DNA of 64,000 bases from UBA5314 sp964635975 (GTDB lineage Bacteria; Bacillota; Syntrophomonadia; Syntrophomonadales; Syntrophomonadaceae): assembly GCA_964635975.1 (NCBI GenBank), contig CAZWPO010000006.1, positions 71,320 through 135,319 of the forward strand, given 5' to 3'. Position numbers and translations under genes: made by a program. The notes beneath the pieces were generated by a model, which was given only the letters and a program-made list of their open reading frames with translations, was not told the DNA's origin and did no database searches. Within the stretch, counting starts at the first letter, position 1; each line of letters opens with the position of its first letter. Below, in pieces: positions 27,501 to 34,778 of the stretch.

Positions 27501-28160
27501 GTCGAGCTGGGCGGGACGGTGTCCGGAAACAAGATAGAAGTATCGGTTGACCACTTTACCCGCTTTGCCGTTCTAGTGAAGGAGGCGCAGGTACTGGCGC
27601 CTTTGACACCTGTTCAAAAATTCAGCGATTTAAGCGAGCAGCACTGGGCTAAACCGGCCATCGATACATTAATAGAAAAAGGTGCTATCAGTGGATATTC
27701 CGACGGAAGCTTTAAGCCGGAAAACCATATCACCAGGGCGGAATTCGTTTCCATCCTGAATAAAGCTCTGCAGTTGCCTGACTACAACCCTTTAACACCT
27801 GGATTCAGCGATGTTTCAACTCAGGACTGGTTCTACGGGTCAGTTGAGAACGCGGTTCATGCCGGAATCATAGCGGGCTATGGCCAGCGCTTTAATCCAG
27901 AACAGGAGATAAGCAGGGAGGAATTGGCAGTTATTCTGGTGAACGCTCTCGGCAAGAGCGATGAAGCCCGGGCCAGTATGAATGATAAGACCGGCTTCGT
28001 AGATGATGCAACTATCTCTAGCTGGTCAAGGGGTTTCGTGGTTAAGGCGGTTGATAATAACTTGCTAAAAGGCTACCTGGACAACAGCTTCAATCCGCAG
28101 GGCAAAGCCACTCGGGCCGAAGCTTGCGTAACTATCTTGAATTTGTTGAATATGGTTTAA
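24546..28160 (+). CDS. SLH-anchored transcobalamin/intrinsic-factor-like surface protein (alpha/alpha toroid + DUF4430 repeats)
   Basis: 1,204 aa, TTG start behind GGAGGAGGG. Signal peptide 1-35 (PVQA|ED). Residues 40-312 are an alpha/alpha-toroid of the terpenoid-cyclase-like fold (helical repeats with QCQDGSFQDD and LNSDGSFGES turns). After a Gly linker come two nearly identical 213-aa units (325-537, 538-747), each a DUF4430 domain (TAWFFYAIRDG, NVEEGDHIVFY) plus a beta-sandwich. A third DUF4430 domain (757-862), a ZU5-like domain (about 885-1012) and three SLH repeats (1024-1195) follow. DUF4430 is the family of the transcobalamin C-terminal domain. Cobalamin riboswitches upstream and an ECF transporter downstream make B12 capture the best hypothesis. 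Confidence 0.85.
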   Translation: MRRNRKAFEHIVMVLTLLMFCWTSMLSSSIQPVQAEDSSLPDKAIDFIKTDYQNNGAENDLSIHYPYVAYVLDLAGADWEEWEHNGIALEDAVNGIVDADISNSSAPVKYIAQDLILMQAIGDATRVSQLESILRTRQCQDGSFQDDTNAFSIIPAYELLGRADKLSIVDTVYAQTYILDQQADNGAWTRDWADFMETSQAVRALNYLAPAAAPDSTVGQAVAEGCSWMQDQQQSGGSFKTTFDDALVDTAEAIATQKALGLDPASAWTSGGNSAVDYLTSSSLNSDGSFGESKNVTDAAWALDSFTLLGINPSGGGGGGSPTEVSVRVQVEGAAGNLADATVDVSGTALDALSTAVGSDQVAAPGGFVTSIKGESGQPGAAPDTDTAWFFYAIRDGSIDPASLSCGAGSYNVEEGDHIVFYIGAYGHTTYAPKTYFPIVSISPQSASAGQTLTINISAQKYDWSSGLQDLDSVEAAEIGDYAVEANGSTYTSQYGQVTIPDAAEGSLSLSITNYNTAGYPNIVAHRDAIDVAAAVAASVRVQVEGAASNLADATLDVSGTALDALSTAVGSDQVVAPGGFVTSIKGESGQTGAAPDTDTAWFFYAIRDGSIDPASLSCGAGSYNVEEGDHIVFYIGAYGHTTYAPKTYFPIVSISPQSASAGQTLTINISAQKYDWSSGLQDLDSVEAAEIGDYALEANGNTYTSQYGQVTIPNLTEGTLDYSITNYNLEGYPDVVPSRGSISVAAKSGGGSITDEFWVGVAVVDKTGELLFGPDYVTIPSTSEWGTTVLGTLDATGLSYTTSSKHSGFVNSIAGQPNSGQQGWMFTLNDTLIMNSASDVPVSSGDRVIWYYSQDIDQAAPTWSGLSSGLIIAPTQVNDTTGKADVDPAAGGTVGQGTDARVIIPEGALSGSSPVQVAVVMLATPPPAPSGFLFLGQAYEFTIDGNQIYSFNKPVTLSFTFDSTSLLPGQKPAIHYYDSAASKWVELGGTVSGNKIEVSVDHFTRFAVLVKEAQVLAPLTPVQKFSDLSEQHWAKPAIDTLIEKGAISGYSDGSFKPENHITRAEFVSILNKALQLPDYNPLTPGFSDVSTQDWFYGSVENAVHAGIIAGYGQRFNPEQEISREELAVILVNALGKSDEARASMNDKTGFVDDATISSWSRGFVVKAVDNNLLKGYLDNSFNPQGKATRAEACVTILNLLNMV
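25521..26691 (+). repeat. Tandem 639-bp internal repeat in the surface-protein gene
   Basis: The unit starting at 25521 recurs at 26160. The two copies are almost identical in DNA for most of their length, including synonymous positions, and diverge only near the end (after about 26690). This points to recent duplication or gene conversion of the DUF4430 plus beta-sandwich module. Confidence 0.9.
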
Positions 28161-28188
28161 AATTAACCAATATGAACCTCTCCTTATT

Positions 28189-28235
28189 ATCGGGAGGGGG
28201 ATAAAAACTAGCTCCCTCCCGATTACTATTTTTAT
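28189..28235 (+). terminator. Terminator between the surface-protein gene and the transporter genes
   Basis: Stem ATCGGGAGGG (28189-28198) with CCCTCCCGAT (28214-28223), then TACTATTTTTAT. It probably makes the abundant surface protein a separate shorter transcript, with read-through supplying less transporter mRNA (inference). Confidence 0.8.
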
Positions 28236-28250
28236 AAAAAGGAGATTTGT

Positions 28251-28898
28251 ATGAAAAAGCCCCAAATGATATTCCTGCTGCTGGTGCTGCTTTTGGCACT
28301 ATTAATTCCGGCGGTCTATTGGAGTGGAACCGGAACCAATACCGTCCCCCAGCCGGAACAGCAGATGAGCGAAGGCTCTATATCACCAGTTGATTCAGGA
28401 GACAAAGCCGCTCCTTCTCCCGATGTACAGACGGATAGCGGGGAAAAGGCGGCAGATGTTCCTGAAAAGCAGCCGGCTTCTGACTCCGGTACCTCAAACA
28501 GTAACAATGATGCGGGTAAATCCCCTGAAGCCAAGCCGGGAGATACTGCACAGTCATTAGCCGGTACCAGGGTGGCCGTGGCAGTTGTCGGTAAAAACGG
28601 GGAAATATTATTTGGCCCGGCTGATATAAAACTGGCCCCGGATAAGCCTGCCAATGCCTTGAGCGTTCTAGCCGCCACCGGACTACCGTATATAATGTCC
28701 ACCAGGTTTCCGGATCTGGTTATTTCTATAGCCGGGCAGGAGAACCTTGGTGGGTCTGGCTGGATGTACAAGGTAAATAATGAGATTGCCAGCGTAGCGG
28801 CACCTAAAAAGCCGGTTTGTGCGGGAGACCGTGTAATATGGTGGTATAGCTCAAGCTTGGATGCCCCCTCGCCCCAATGGGAAAGTTTAGCGAAATAG
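28251..28898 (+). CDS. Membrane-anchored DUF4430 protein
   Basis: 215 aa. An N-terminal hydrophobic anchor (residues 5-25, no lipobox Cys) leads to a Pro/Ser/Asp/Lys-rich low-complexity spacer (about 30-105) and one DUF4430 domain (110-205: VAVAVVGKNGEILFGP, GSGWMYKVNN, AGDRVIWWYSSSLD). The domain is closest to the third DUF4430 domain of the upstream surface protein (VAVVDKTGELLFGP, GWMFTLND). Likely passes cobalamin from the SLH protein to the ECF transporter (inference). Its end overlaps the long frame of the next gene. Confidence 0.8.
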   Translation: MKKPQMIFLLLVLLLALLIPAVYWSGTGTNTVPQPEQQMSEGSISPVDSGDKAAPSPDVQTDSGEKAADVPEKQPASDSGTSNSNNDAGKSPEAKPGDTAQSLAGTRVAVAVVGKNGEILFGPADIKLAPDKPANALSVLAATGLPYIMSTRFPDLVISIAGQENLGGSGWMYKVNNEIASVAAPKKPVCAGDRVIWWYSSSLDAPSPQWESLAK

Positions 28899-28921
28899 AA
28901 CGAGCAATGGAGGCAGGCAAG

Positions 28922-29851
28922 ATGCTGAAGGCCCTGGCTTACGAAGAAAAGGATGTGCTTTTGCAAAACATTCACCCCCTGGTGTTGATGCTGCTTTTAA
29001 GCGCATTACTATTGCCAGCCTTGCTTTTTAGCAACCCGATATTTTTGACCGGCGTTTTCTTTATCACCATACTGGCTATCCTGGTTTCACGGTCCTTTGC
29101 CAAATGCGAGTTCTATCTTACCGGCGGCTTGTGGATGGCCGTGCTGCTCATCATCGTCAATGCCCTGGTCTCCCATAACGGTCAAACTGTCATCTGGCAC
29201 GGCCCGCTTGTTCCCCTGCTGGGAAGGCTGGATATCTGCCTGGAGGCAGTATGTTATGGAGCGGTAATAGGAATGCGCCTGTTGATTATATTACTTGTAT
29301 TTGCTTTATATAATTCCATGATGCACCCCGATAGGATCATGAGCCTTTTTTCCCGGGTCGCCTCCAAATCAGCTTTGATCCTGTCCTTATCCACAAGAAT
29401 GCTGCCCGCGGTAGCCCGGGACCTCACCGCGGCAATGGAAGTGCAGCAAATGAGAGGGGTGGATTTTCATTCCGGCGGTATTTTCGAGCGTATGAGGAAG
29501 TATTCCTGGCTGCTTAATATTGTCCTGGTATCCTCCCTGGAAGGATCTCTCATGACGGCCGAAGCCATTCAGGCGCGTGCTTATGGCATGGGTCCCCGTT
29601 CTTCTTACAGGCGATTTATGTTAAGACCCAGAGACCATTTTTGCTGTCTGGCCAGCATCCTGGTTATTGTATTTACGATCTGCGTCAAGGTGAAAGGGTA
29701 TGGCGATTATATTTTCTACCCCCGTCTGGGAGCCTTAACCGGAAACAGTCTGGAACTATTGTGCTTCGGACTGATCATACTGCCTGTTCTGCTGGTTGTT
29801 GCTATGGGATGGGGGTGGAATCATTGTCAAGGATTGAGATCAAGGATGTAA
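28922..29851 (+). CDS. ECF transporter T component (CbiQ family)
   Basis: Transmembrane coupling subunit of an energy-coupling-factor importer; 309 aa with about five helices and the coupling-helix motif EAIQARAYGMG that contacts the ATPases. The frame also starts at 28877, but the ATG at 28922 has GGAGG 8 bp upstream. Lies between the DUF4430 protein and the fused ATPase gene, overlapping the latter by about 40 bp. Confidence 0.88.
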   Translation: MLKALAYEEKDVLLQNIHPLVLMLLLSALLLPALLFSNPIFLTGVFFITILAILVSRSFAKCEFYLTGGLWMAVLLIIVNALVSHNGQTVIWHGPLVPLLGRLDICLEAVCYGAVIGMRLLIILLVFALYNSMMHPDRIMSLFSRVASKSALILSLSTRMLPAVARDLTAAMEVQQMRGVDFHSGGIFERMRKYSWLLNIVLVSSLEGSLMTAEAIQARAYGMGPRSSYRRFMLRPRDHFCCLASILVIVFTICVKVKGYGDYIFYPRLGALTGNSLELLCFGLIILPVLLVVAMGWGWNHCQGLRSRM

Positions 29852-31527
29852 GTTATTATTACCCGGGAAACCAGTTGCCGGCGCTTAAGAATATCAATTT
29901 CTCCCTGGGGGATGGAAAGTTTCTGCTGCTGGCAGGCGGGACCGGATCTGGTAAATCGTCACTGGCACGGATCCTGGCTGGCTTGATTCCCGATTTTTAT
30001 GGCGGGAAATTCAAGGGGAAGGTATTTTTCGACGGAAGGGAACTCCGGGAGACAGAACGTCGTTTATTATACTCCAGGGTCGGTATGGTGTTTCAAGATC
30101 CGGAGAAGCAACTGGTTATGACATCAGTGGAAGCCGAAATCGCTTTTGGTTTGGAGAACCTCGGACTGGATCGCCAGGAAATGTTTCGCCGCGTTGCCGA
30201 GGTTATGAGTTTTCTTGATTTATCATATCTGAAGAAAGAATTCACGGCCAATCTTTCCGGCGGGCAAAAGCAAAAAGTGGCTTTGGCTGCCATACTGGCC
30301 ATGCAACCCGACATTCTTATTCTGGATGAACCCACCTCCCAACTGGACCCTATGAATGCAGAAGAGTTCCTTAACCTGGTCGAGCGCTTGAATAAGGAAT
30401 TGGGATACACAGTGCTCCTGATTGAACAGCGTTTGGAAAGGTGCATCCACCTGGCGGATCGCCTGGTTCTAATGGATAAGGGAGAAATCATCTGCAATAA
30501 ACCGGCAGCCGAAGCCATCCGCTGGCAGGTGGCCAATAGGCAGCCCTTCATACCCCCGGTAGCCCGTTTTTTTGCGTTGCTTGACTATCCTGCCATTCCC
30601 TTAACGGTAAAGGAAGGGCGTAAAGAGTTGCATGACATATTAGCTTCTCAAGCCTCGTTCATGTATTCTCATCCATCCTCCCCTGCCCGGCCTGGCCGCA
30701 GCAAGATAAAAAAAGCCGGCCGCATCACCCCGGTTCTGGAGGCGGTAGATATGTGGTTCACTTACCCCAAGGGCCGGGAGGCTGTAAAGGGAATCAGTCT
30801 AAAGGTTAATCCGGGAGATTTTGCGGTGATTATGGGGGGAAACGCTGCCGGTAAGACTACCGTTCTAAAATTATCCGCCGGCTTGTTAAAACCAGACCGG
30901 GGCAGGATTTTGCTTAAAGGAATAGATACCAGAGCAGCTGCCTTGCCTGATCTTGCCCGGCATATCGGCTACCTGTCCCAGAATCCCAATGATTATCTTT
31001 TTCAAGATACGGTTGAGGATGAACTTCTCTTTACCATGAGGAATTTCGGGCTTGAAGATCGTGGGATGGTGGACTCCACCTTAAGTAAACTGGGATTGGA
31101 GGGCGTAAGCAAAATGAACCCCCGGGATTTAAGTGGCGGAGAACGCCAGCGAACAGCCCTGGCATCGGTGCTGGTTTCCCAGCCCGATCTGCTCCTGTTA
31201 GACGAGCCGACGCGGGGCATTGACTGTATTCTGAAGAGTGAACTCGGCACCATGCTAAAAGAATTAAATCGCCAGGGCATGACCATTGTGATGGTAACCC
31301 ATGATGTGGAATTTGCTGTAGAATACGCTAGTCGCATCGTTCTTCTATTTGACGGACAGATCGCCAGTGATGGCTCAACTCGTCAGGTACTGAGTGCTTC
31401 TCTGTTCTATTCTCCCCAGATGGCCAGATTGTTCAAGGACTTCGCCAACGGCGTGATGACAGTAAAAGACGCCATCGATATAATGAATGCAGGGGGTGAA
31501 GTCTTTGAGCTTCAGGGCCCCCAATAG
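29809..31527 (+). CDS. ECF transporter ATPase, two ABC domains in one chain (A1-A2 fusion)
   Basis: About 572 aa. Domain 1: Walker A GGTGSGKSS, signature LSGGQKQKVALAA, Walker B ILILDEPTSQLDP. Domain 2: Walker A GGNAAGKTT, signature LSGGERQRTALAS, Walker B LLLLDEPTRGID, switch His MVTHDVEF. Most ECF systems use two separate ATPases. The frame is open from 29641, but that part overlaps the T component; ATG 29809, GTG 29815 or TTG 29824 are realistic starts. Confidence 0.9.
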   Translation: MGVESLSRIEIKDVSYYYPGNQLPALKNINFSLGDGKFLLLAGGTGSGKSSLARILAGLIPDFYGGKFKGKVFFDGRELRETERRLLYSRVGMVFQDPEKQLVMTSVEAEIAFGLENLGLDRQEMFRRVAEVMSFLDLSYLKKEFTANLSGGQKQKVALAAILAMQPDILILDEPTSQLDPMNAEEFLNLVERLNKELGYTVLLIEQRLERCIHLADRLVLMDKGEIICNKPAAEAIRWQVANRQPFIPPVARFFALLDYPAIPLTVKEGRKELHDILASQASFMYSHPSSPARPGRSKIKKAGRITPVLEAVDMWFTYPKGREAVKGISLKVNPGDFAVIMGGNAAGKTTVLKLSAGLLKPDRGRILLKGIDTRAAALPDLARHIGYLSQNPNDYLFQDTVEDELLFTMRNFGLEDRGMVDSTLSKLGLEGVSKMNPRDLSGGERQRTALASVLVSQPDLLLLDEPTRGIDCILKSELGTMLKELNRQGMTIVMVTHDVEFAVEYASRIVLLFDGQIASDGSTRQVLSASLFYSPQMARLFKDFANGVMTVKDAIDIMNAGGEVFELQGPQ

Positions 31528-32233
31528 TCAATTGTTTAAGCCCCTCTCATTTATCTTTGCACCCCTGGTAATACTTGCCATATTATTTTGGAAATACGAT
31601 TCATTCTTCTCACAAAACTGGGGTTTAACTACTTCAATCATCATTGTTTTATCCCTACTCGCCTTCTATTTTGGCTTTGAAAACAGTGCTGTCTCCACCC
31701 GGGAGATGGGAGTAATTGCAGTGCTTGCAACGATAGCTGCGCTCGGCCGGGTGCCCTTTGCCATTATTCCTGGTGTTCAGCCTACCACTTTTATCGTGCT
31801 GGTGTCCGGTTTTGTTTTTGGTCCACGCGCCGGTTTTATGGTGGGAGCCACGGCGGCTCTGGTTTCCAACTTGTTTTTGGGGCAGGGACCCTGGACTCCC
31901 ATTCAGATGCTGGCCTGGGGCTTGGCCGGTGTCAGCGCTGGATTATTAGGAAGGTTTGCTCCTTATATAGGGCGTGCGGGAATGTGCATCTTTAGTTTAG
32001 TCTGGGGTTATGCTTTCGGATGGCTCATGAACCTGTGGTTTTGGACCTGTTTTGTTCAGCCGCTTACCTGGACGTCCTTTCTGGCCGCCTATGCTGCCAG
32101 CTTCCCGTTCGATACCCTGCATGCCCTGGGCAATATGGCTTTCTATGTGATCTTCGGACCCCAGGTTATTAAGGTGCTGCAAAGGTTTCAAAGAAAGATG
32201 GTCTTTACCATCGAAAATGAATATGAACATTAA
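31487..32233 (+). CDS. ECF transporter S component, probably cobalamin-specific
   Basis: Substrate-binding membrane subunit, about 248 aa with six or seven helices and the S-component segment AALGRVPFAIIPGVQPTTFIVLVSGFVFG. A long N-terminus with an extra helix resembles CbrT-type cobalamin S components, but specificity is inferred mainly from the riboswitches. It overlaps the ATPase gene by 41 bp from the ATG; a TTG at 31505 behind GGGGGTG is an alternative start. Completes an ECF module with the two upstream genes. Confidence 0.85.
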   Translation: MQGVKSLSFRAPNSQLFKPLSFIFAPLVILAILFWKYDSFFSQNWGLTTSIIIVLSLLAFYFGFENSAVSTREMGVIAVLATIAALGRVPFAIIPGVQPTTFIVLVSGFVFGPRAGFMVGATAALVSNLFLGQGPWTPIQMLAWGLAGVSAGLLGRFAPYIGRAGMCIFSLVWGYAFGWLMNLWFWTCFVQPLTWTSFLAAYAASFPFDTLHALGNMAFYVIFGPQVIKVLQRFQRKMVFTIENEYEH

Positions 32234-32253
32234 CCAGATAAGCGGGTGAGGAA

Positions 32254-32326
32254 ATGACCCTACAACAACTTATATACGCCATCAGGGGCGATACAAAGCG
32301 GGCGGCCTAATAACTTCGCCGCCCGC
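32254..32326 (+). other. Tiny open frame with hairpin after the ECF operon
   Basis: An 18-codon frame (ATG 32254, behind GTGAGG, stop at 32308) begins MTLQQLIYAIRG. It runs into a 9-bp perfect GC-rich hairpin (GCGGGCGGC at 32298 with GCCGCCCGC ending 32326), the probable end of the ECF transcript, although no T-run follows. The frame may be a relic or meaningless. Confidence 0.4.
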
Positions 32327-32368
32327 ACATGTTCATCGCTTCTTTCCGAATGCAATCATCCCGGCCTT

Positions 32369-32809
32369 TTATATTTTTTCGACGGGATCACCCTTTCTAA
32401 TAGTGCCCCCGGAGACAACTCTGCAGAATAGACCCTCGCCCGGCAAGAGGCTGACCCCGCCATAAGCCCTGGTCACTACACTGGGATGATCCTCTTTGCC
32501 CAACTGTGACACCTCTAAAATCACATCATCGCCCAGCTTCAACCGGCTTCCTTCCAGAAACTCGGAAAAGTCGAGCCCATCAATTAAAATATTCTCGGCA
32601 AATCCACCCGGCCCGATACTTAAGTTGTTCTCTTGATTGGCTTTAATCACGCTCTGCCAGCTCAGGCAGGTGACCTGGCGGCCCCAATCGCCTCCGTGGC
32701 CGTCATTTTCTATTCCGAAACCTTCTATCACTTTGGCTTCCGGAACTTCTTTCTTTAATTGTCCCCTCTCCGGACTAATCGATATTGAATAAATAGTCGC
32801 TGTTGCCAT
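32369..32809 (-). CDS. MOSC-domain protein
   Basis: 146 aa. MOSC-type beta barrel of the small stand-alone kind (SISPERGQLKKEV, GIENDGHGGDWGRQVTCLS, GPGGFAENI, GEGLFCRVVSGG). MOSC proteins act in molybdenum-cofactor sulfur chemistry. The usual conserved Cys before the PREGIF-like loop is not present at the expected place (TRAYGGVSLLPGEGLF), so catalysis by the standard route is uncertain. Directly downstream of the second Mrp gene. Confidence 0.82.
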   Translation of the reverse strand: MATATIYSISISPERGQLKKEVPEAKVIEGFGIENDGHGGDWGRQVTCLSWQSVIKANQENNLSIGPGGFAENILIDGLDFSEFLEGSRLKLGDDVILEVSQLGKEDHPSVVTRAYGGVSLLPGEGLFCRVVSGGTIRKGDPVEKI

Positions 32810-32868
32810 CAGAAAAATCCTTTCTCATTTGCTGAACTATCTTTTCTTAATCTTTCGATAACCGGAGG

Positions 32869-33708
32869 CTACATCCCTTTGATGATATTCCCTTTTATAA
32901 AGTTCTCATTGCTCAAGCGGGCGGTAATATTTGCCGCCACAACTTCAAATTCACGAAAACGATATTCCTCAATGCTTCCCTGGTCCATGGCCTGAGTCAT
33001 CTTAACATCCCAGGGCAGGCCCCCCAGGAAAGGTATATCCATAATCTTTTCATTTTCACCGGCTTTGGCTTCTCCGAACAGGGCCAGCTTTTCACCGCAG
33101 CACGGGCATATTACCGAATTCATATTCTCGACGACTCCGATGATGGAGGTGCCAACCGCCCGAGCCATTTTAACAGATTTTTTAACCACCATGCTGACCA
33201 TATCCTGGGGAGATGTTACAACAACTATGCCGGTGACCGGCATACTCTGCATCACAGTCAAAGGTACATCTCCGGTTCCCGGCGGTAGATCAACTATTAG
33301 ATAGTCCAAATCAGCCCAGTTGGTTTCTTCGTAGAACTGCTTTACAGCTCCGGCCAGAAGAGGTCCTCTCCAGACTACCGGATCGTCCTCACTGGGCAAG
33401 AACATGTTTATCGACACGATCTTAATACCGCTTGAAGTCTGCGGAGGTTCGATTCCGTACTGCGAACTCTGAGGCTTAGCATTTTGGAGGCCAAAGGCCC
33501 GGGGGATGCTGGGGCCGGTTATGTCGGCATCCAGAATGCCTACAGTGTACCCGTTCCGCTTCAGTTCAACAGCTAGCAGGCTGCTGACTGTCGACTTGCC
33601 CACCCCGCCCTTTCCGCTCATGACGGCGATAATGGTTCCGATATTGTTGAAACATCCGATGAGTGATTTTTCCTGATCCTCCAGATTGATTTTAACCGCT
33701 TTCTCCAC
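32869..33708 (-). CDS. Mrp/NBP35-family Fe-S carrier ATPase (copy 2, no NifX fusion)
   Basis: 279 aa from the GTG at 33708, which has GGAGGT 9 bp upstream; the frame also extends to 33789. SGKGGVGKSTVSS, ADITGPSIPRAFG, VDLPPGTGDVPLTV and the C-terminal ICPCCGEK motif that binds the shared cluster are present. Paralogue of the fusion at 17697 but lacking the C-terminal domain; here the NifX-like protein is a separate divergent gene (34386). Operon partner of the DUF134 gene just upstream. Confidence 0.9.
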   Translation of the reverse strand: MEKAVKINLEDQEKSLIGCFNNIGTIIAVMSGKGGVGKSTVSSLLAVELKRNGYTVGILDADITGPSIPRAFGLQNAKPQSSQYGIEPPQTSSGIKIVSINMFLPSEDDPVVWRGPLLAGAVKQFYEETNWADLDYLIVDLPPGTGDVPLTVMQSMPVTGIVVVTSPQDMVSMVVKKSVKMARAVGTSIIGVVENMNSVICPCCGEKLALFGEAKAGENEKIMDIPFLGGLPWDVKMTQAMDQGSIEEYRFREFEVVAANITARLSNENFIKGNIIKGM

Positions 33709-33803
33709 TGCTGTAATACCTCCATTTTCTTTTGCTATTTGACGGCAAATACTGGCGCCCCTTAAATTGATCCTCAATATATGAAGCATACTGAAGACGT
33801 TGC

Positions 33804-34190
33804 CTATTCCTTGTCAAGAGGTTTATCACATTGCGGGCAGCGTTCATCCTTGTTTTTTATCCGGCTGAACGCACAATGAGAACAGACCCTGAACTGACCG
33901 GCATAATCAAAAGCCCCGCCATCTATTCTCAAGGCCTTCCCTTCGACCAGCACAAGTGCTACTTTTTGCCTGGCCTCAGCCAGTATGCGCTGGAAAGTAG
34001 GCCTCGATATTTCCATCCGGGAAGCGCATTCCACCTGGTCCAATCCAAAAAGATCCTTTAAGCGTATGGCTTCCATCTCCTCGACCTTGAGCACCACTTC
34101 TTCCAAATGCCGGGCGGGGATTCCTGCCGGTTTAAAGTAAGTACAGTCAGGCATATGGCTTACACAGCGTAGTTTTTTATGGCGTGGCAA
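33804..34190 (-). CDS. DUF134 (UPF0251) helix-turn-helix protein, copy B
   Basis: 128 aa. MPRHKKLRCVSHMPDCTYFKP start, VEEMEAIRLKDLFGLDQVECASRM and an HTH (ISRPTFQRILAEARQKVA), ending in a zinc-ribbon-like tail (CSHCAF and CPQC). TTG start after a G-rich site. Its own promoter (34215-34263) is the best example of the paired CATATG operators, so autoregulation is likely. Confidence 0.88.
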   Translation of the reverse strand: MPRHKKLRCVSHMPDCTYFKPAGIPARHLEEVVLKVEEMEAIRLKDLFGLDQVECASRMEISRPTFQRILAEARQKVALVLVEGKALRIDGGAFDYAGQFRVCSHCAFSRIKNKDERCPQCDKPLDKE

Positions 34191-34214
34191 CTGTTCCCCC
34201 CCCTTGCAATTCTA

Positions 34215-34263
34215 TTGAACATATGATCATTTCAATGTTAGAATCATACTTGATATATGTCAA
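34215..34263 (-). promoter_or_regulatory. CATATG-type promoter 1 with paired operators
   Basis: Minus-strand -35 TTGACA (34258-34263), 17-bp spacer, -10 TAACAT (34235-34240). Palindromic site TTGAACATATGATCA at 34215-34229 and a variant TATATG core at 34254-34259, 34 bp apart. Lies between DUF134 copy B and the divergent NifX-like gene, so it could control both. Confidence 0.77.
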
Positions 34264-34385
34264 CCTAAATTATGCTCATTATCAAATGCAAACGTAAAAG
34301 AGTATTTGGTAAATATAATAAGCAGAAGTGAGAATAAAATACGATACTTCAGTACAATAGTATCTAAAAAAATACTTGGAACGGA

Positions 34386-34760
34386 GTGAATAAAAAGGTG
34401 AAAATAGCTATGCCTAAAGAGGGCGAAATGCTCAATCAGCATTTTGGTCGCAGCAAAAATTTCCTGATCGCAACTGTGGAAAGCGGCCAGATAACCGCCA
34501 AACAGGAGATAAGCACCGAAGCGTTAGCCCATAATCATGCCGGGCTGTCAGGTCTTCTCCTTTCACAGGGAGTCTCACTGGTTATTCTAGGGGGAATTGG
34601 CCAACCAGCCCTCGATGCTTTAAAAATAAGCGGTCTGGATGTTATCCGGGGAGCCTCCGGCAACTGTGATGAAGTCTTGCAGAGATTCCTCCAAGGGGAA
34701 CTAGGAGATAAGAATGTTACCTGCAATCATGATGGAGAACATCACCATCATCACCAATAA
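34386..34760 (+). CDS. NifX/NifB-type protein with His-rich tail
   Basis: About 124 aa. VKIAMPKEGEMLNQHFGRSKNF start and VILGGIGQPALDALKISGL core identify the NifX family; the C-terminus is a metal-binding-looking run of histidines. Starts at GTG 34386, or at GTG 34398, which aligns better with family N-termini. First gene of a plus-strand pair with the degenerate MinD-like protein, divergent from DUF134 copy B. Confidence 0.87.
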   Translation: MNKKVKIAMPKEGEMLNQHFGRSKNFLIATVESGQITAKQEISTEALAHNHAGLSGLLLSQGVSLVILGGIGQPALDALKISGLDVIRGASGNCDEVLQRFLQGELGDKNVTCNHDGEHHHHHQ

Positions 34761-34778
34761 AAGGCGGGGCAAAGTATC

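Noticed and set aside
29641..29808. Longer N-terminus of the ECF ATPase frame
   Set aside because: This part is the T-component coding sequence read in another frame; ABC similarity starts only after about 29,830.
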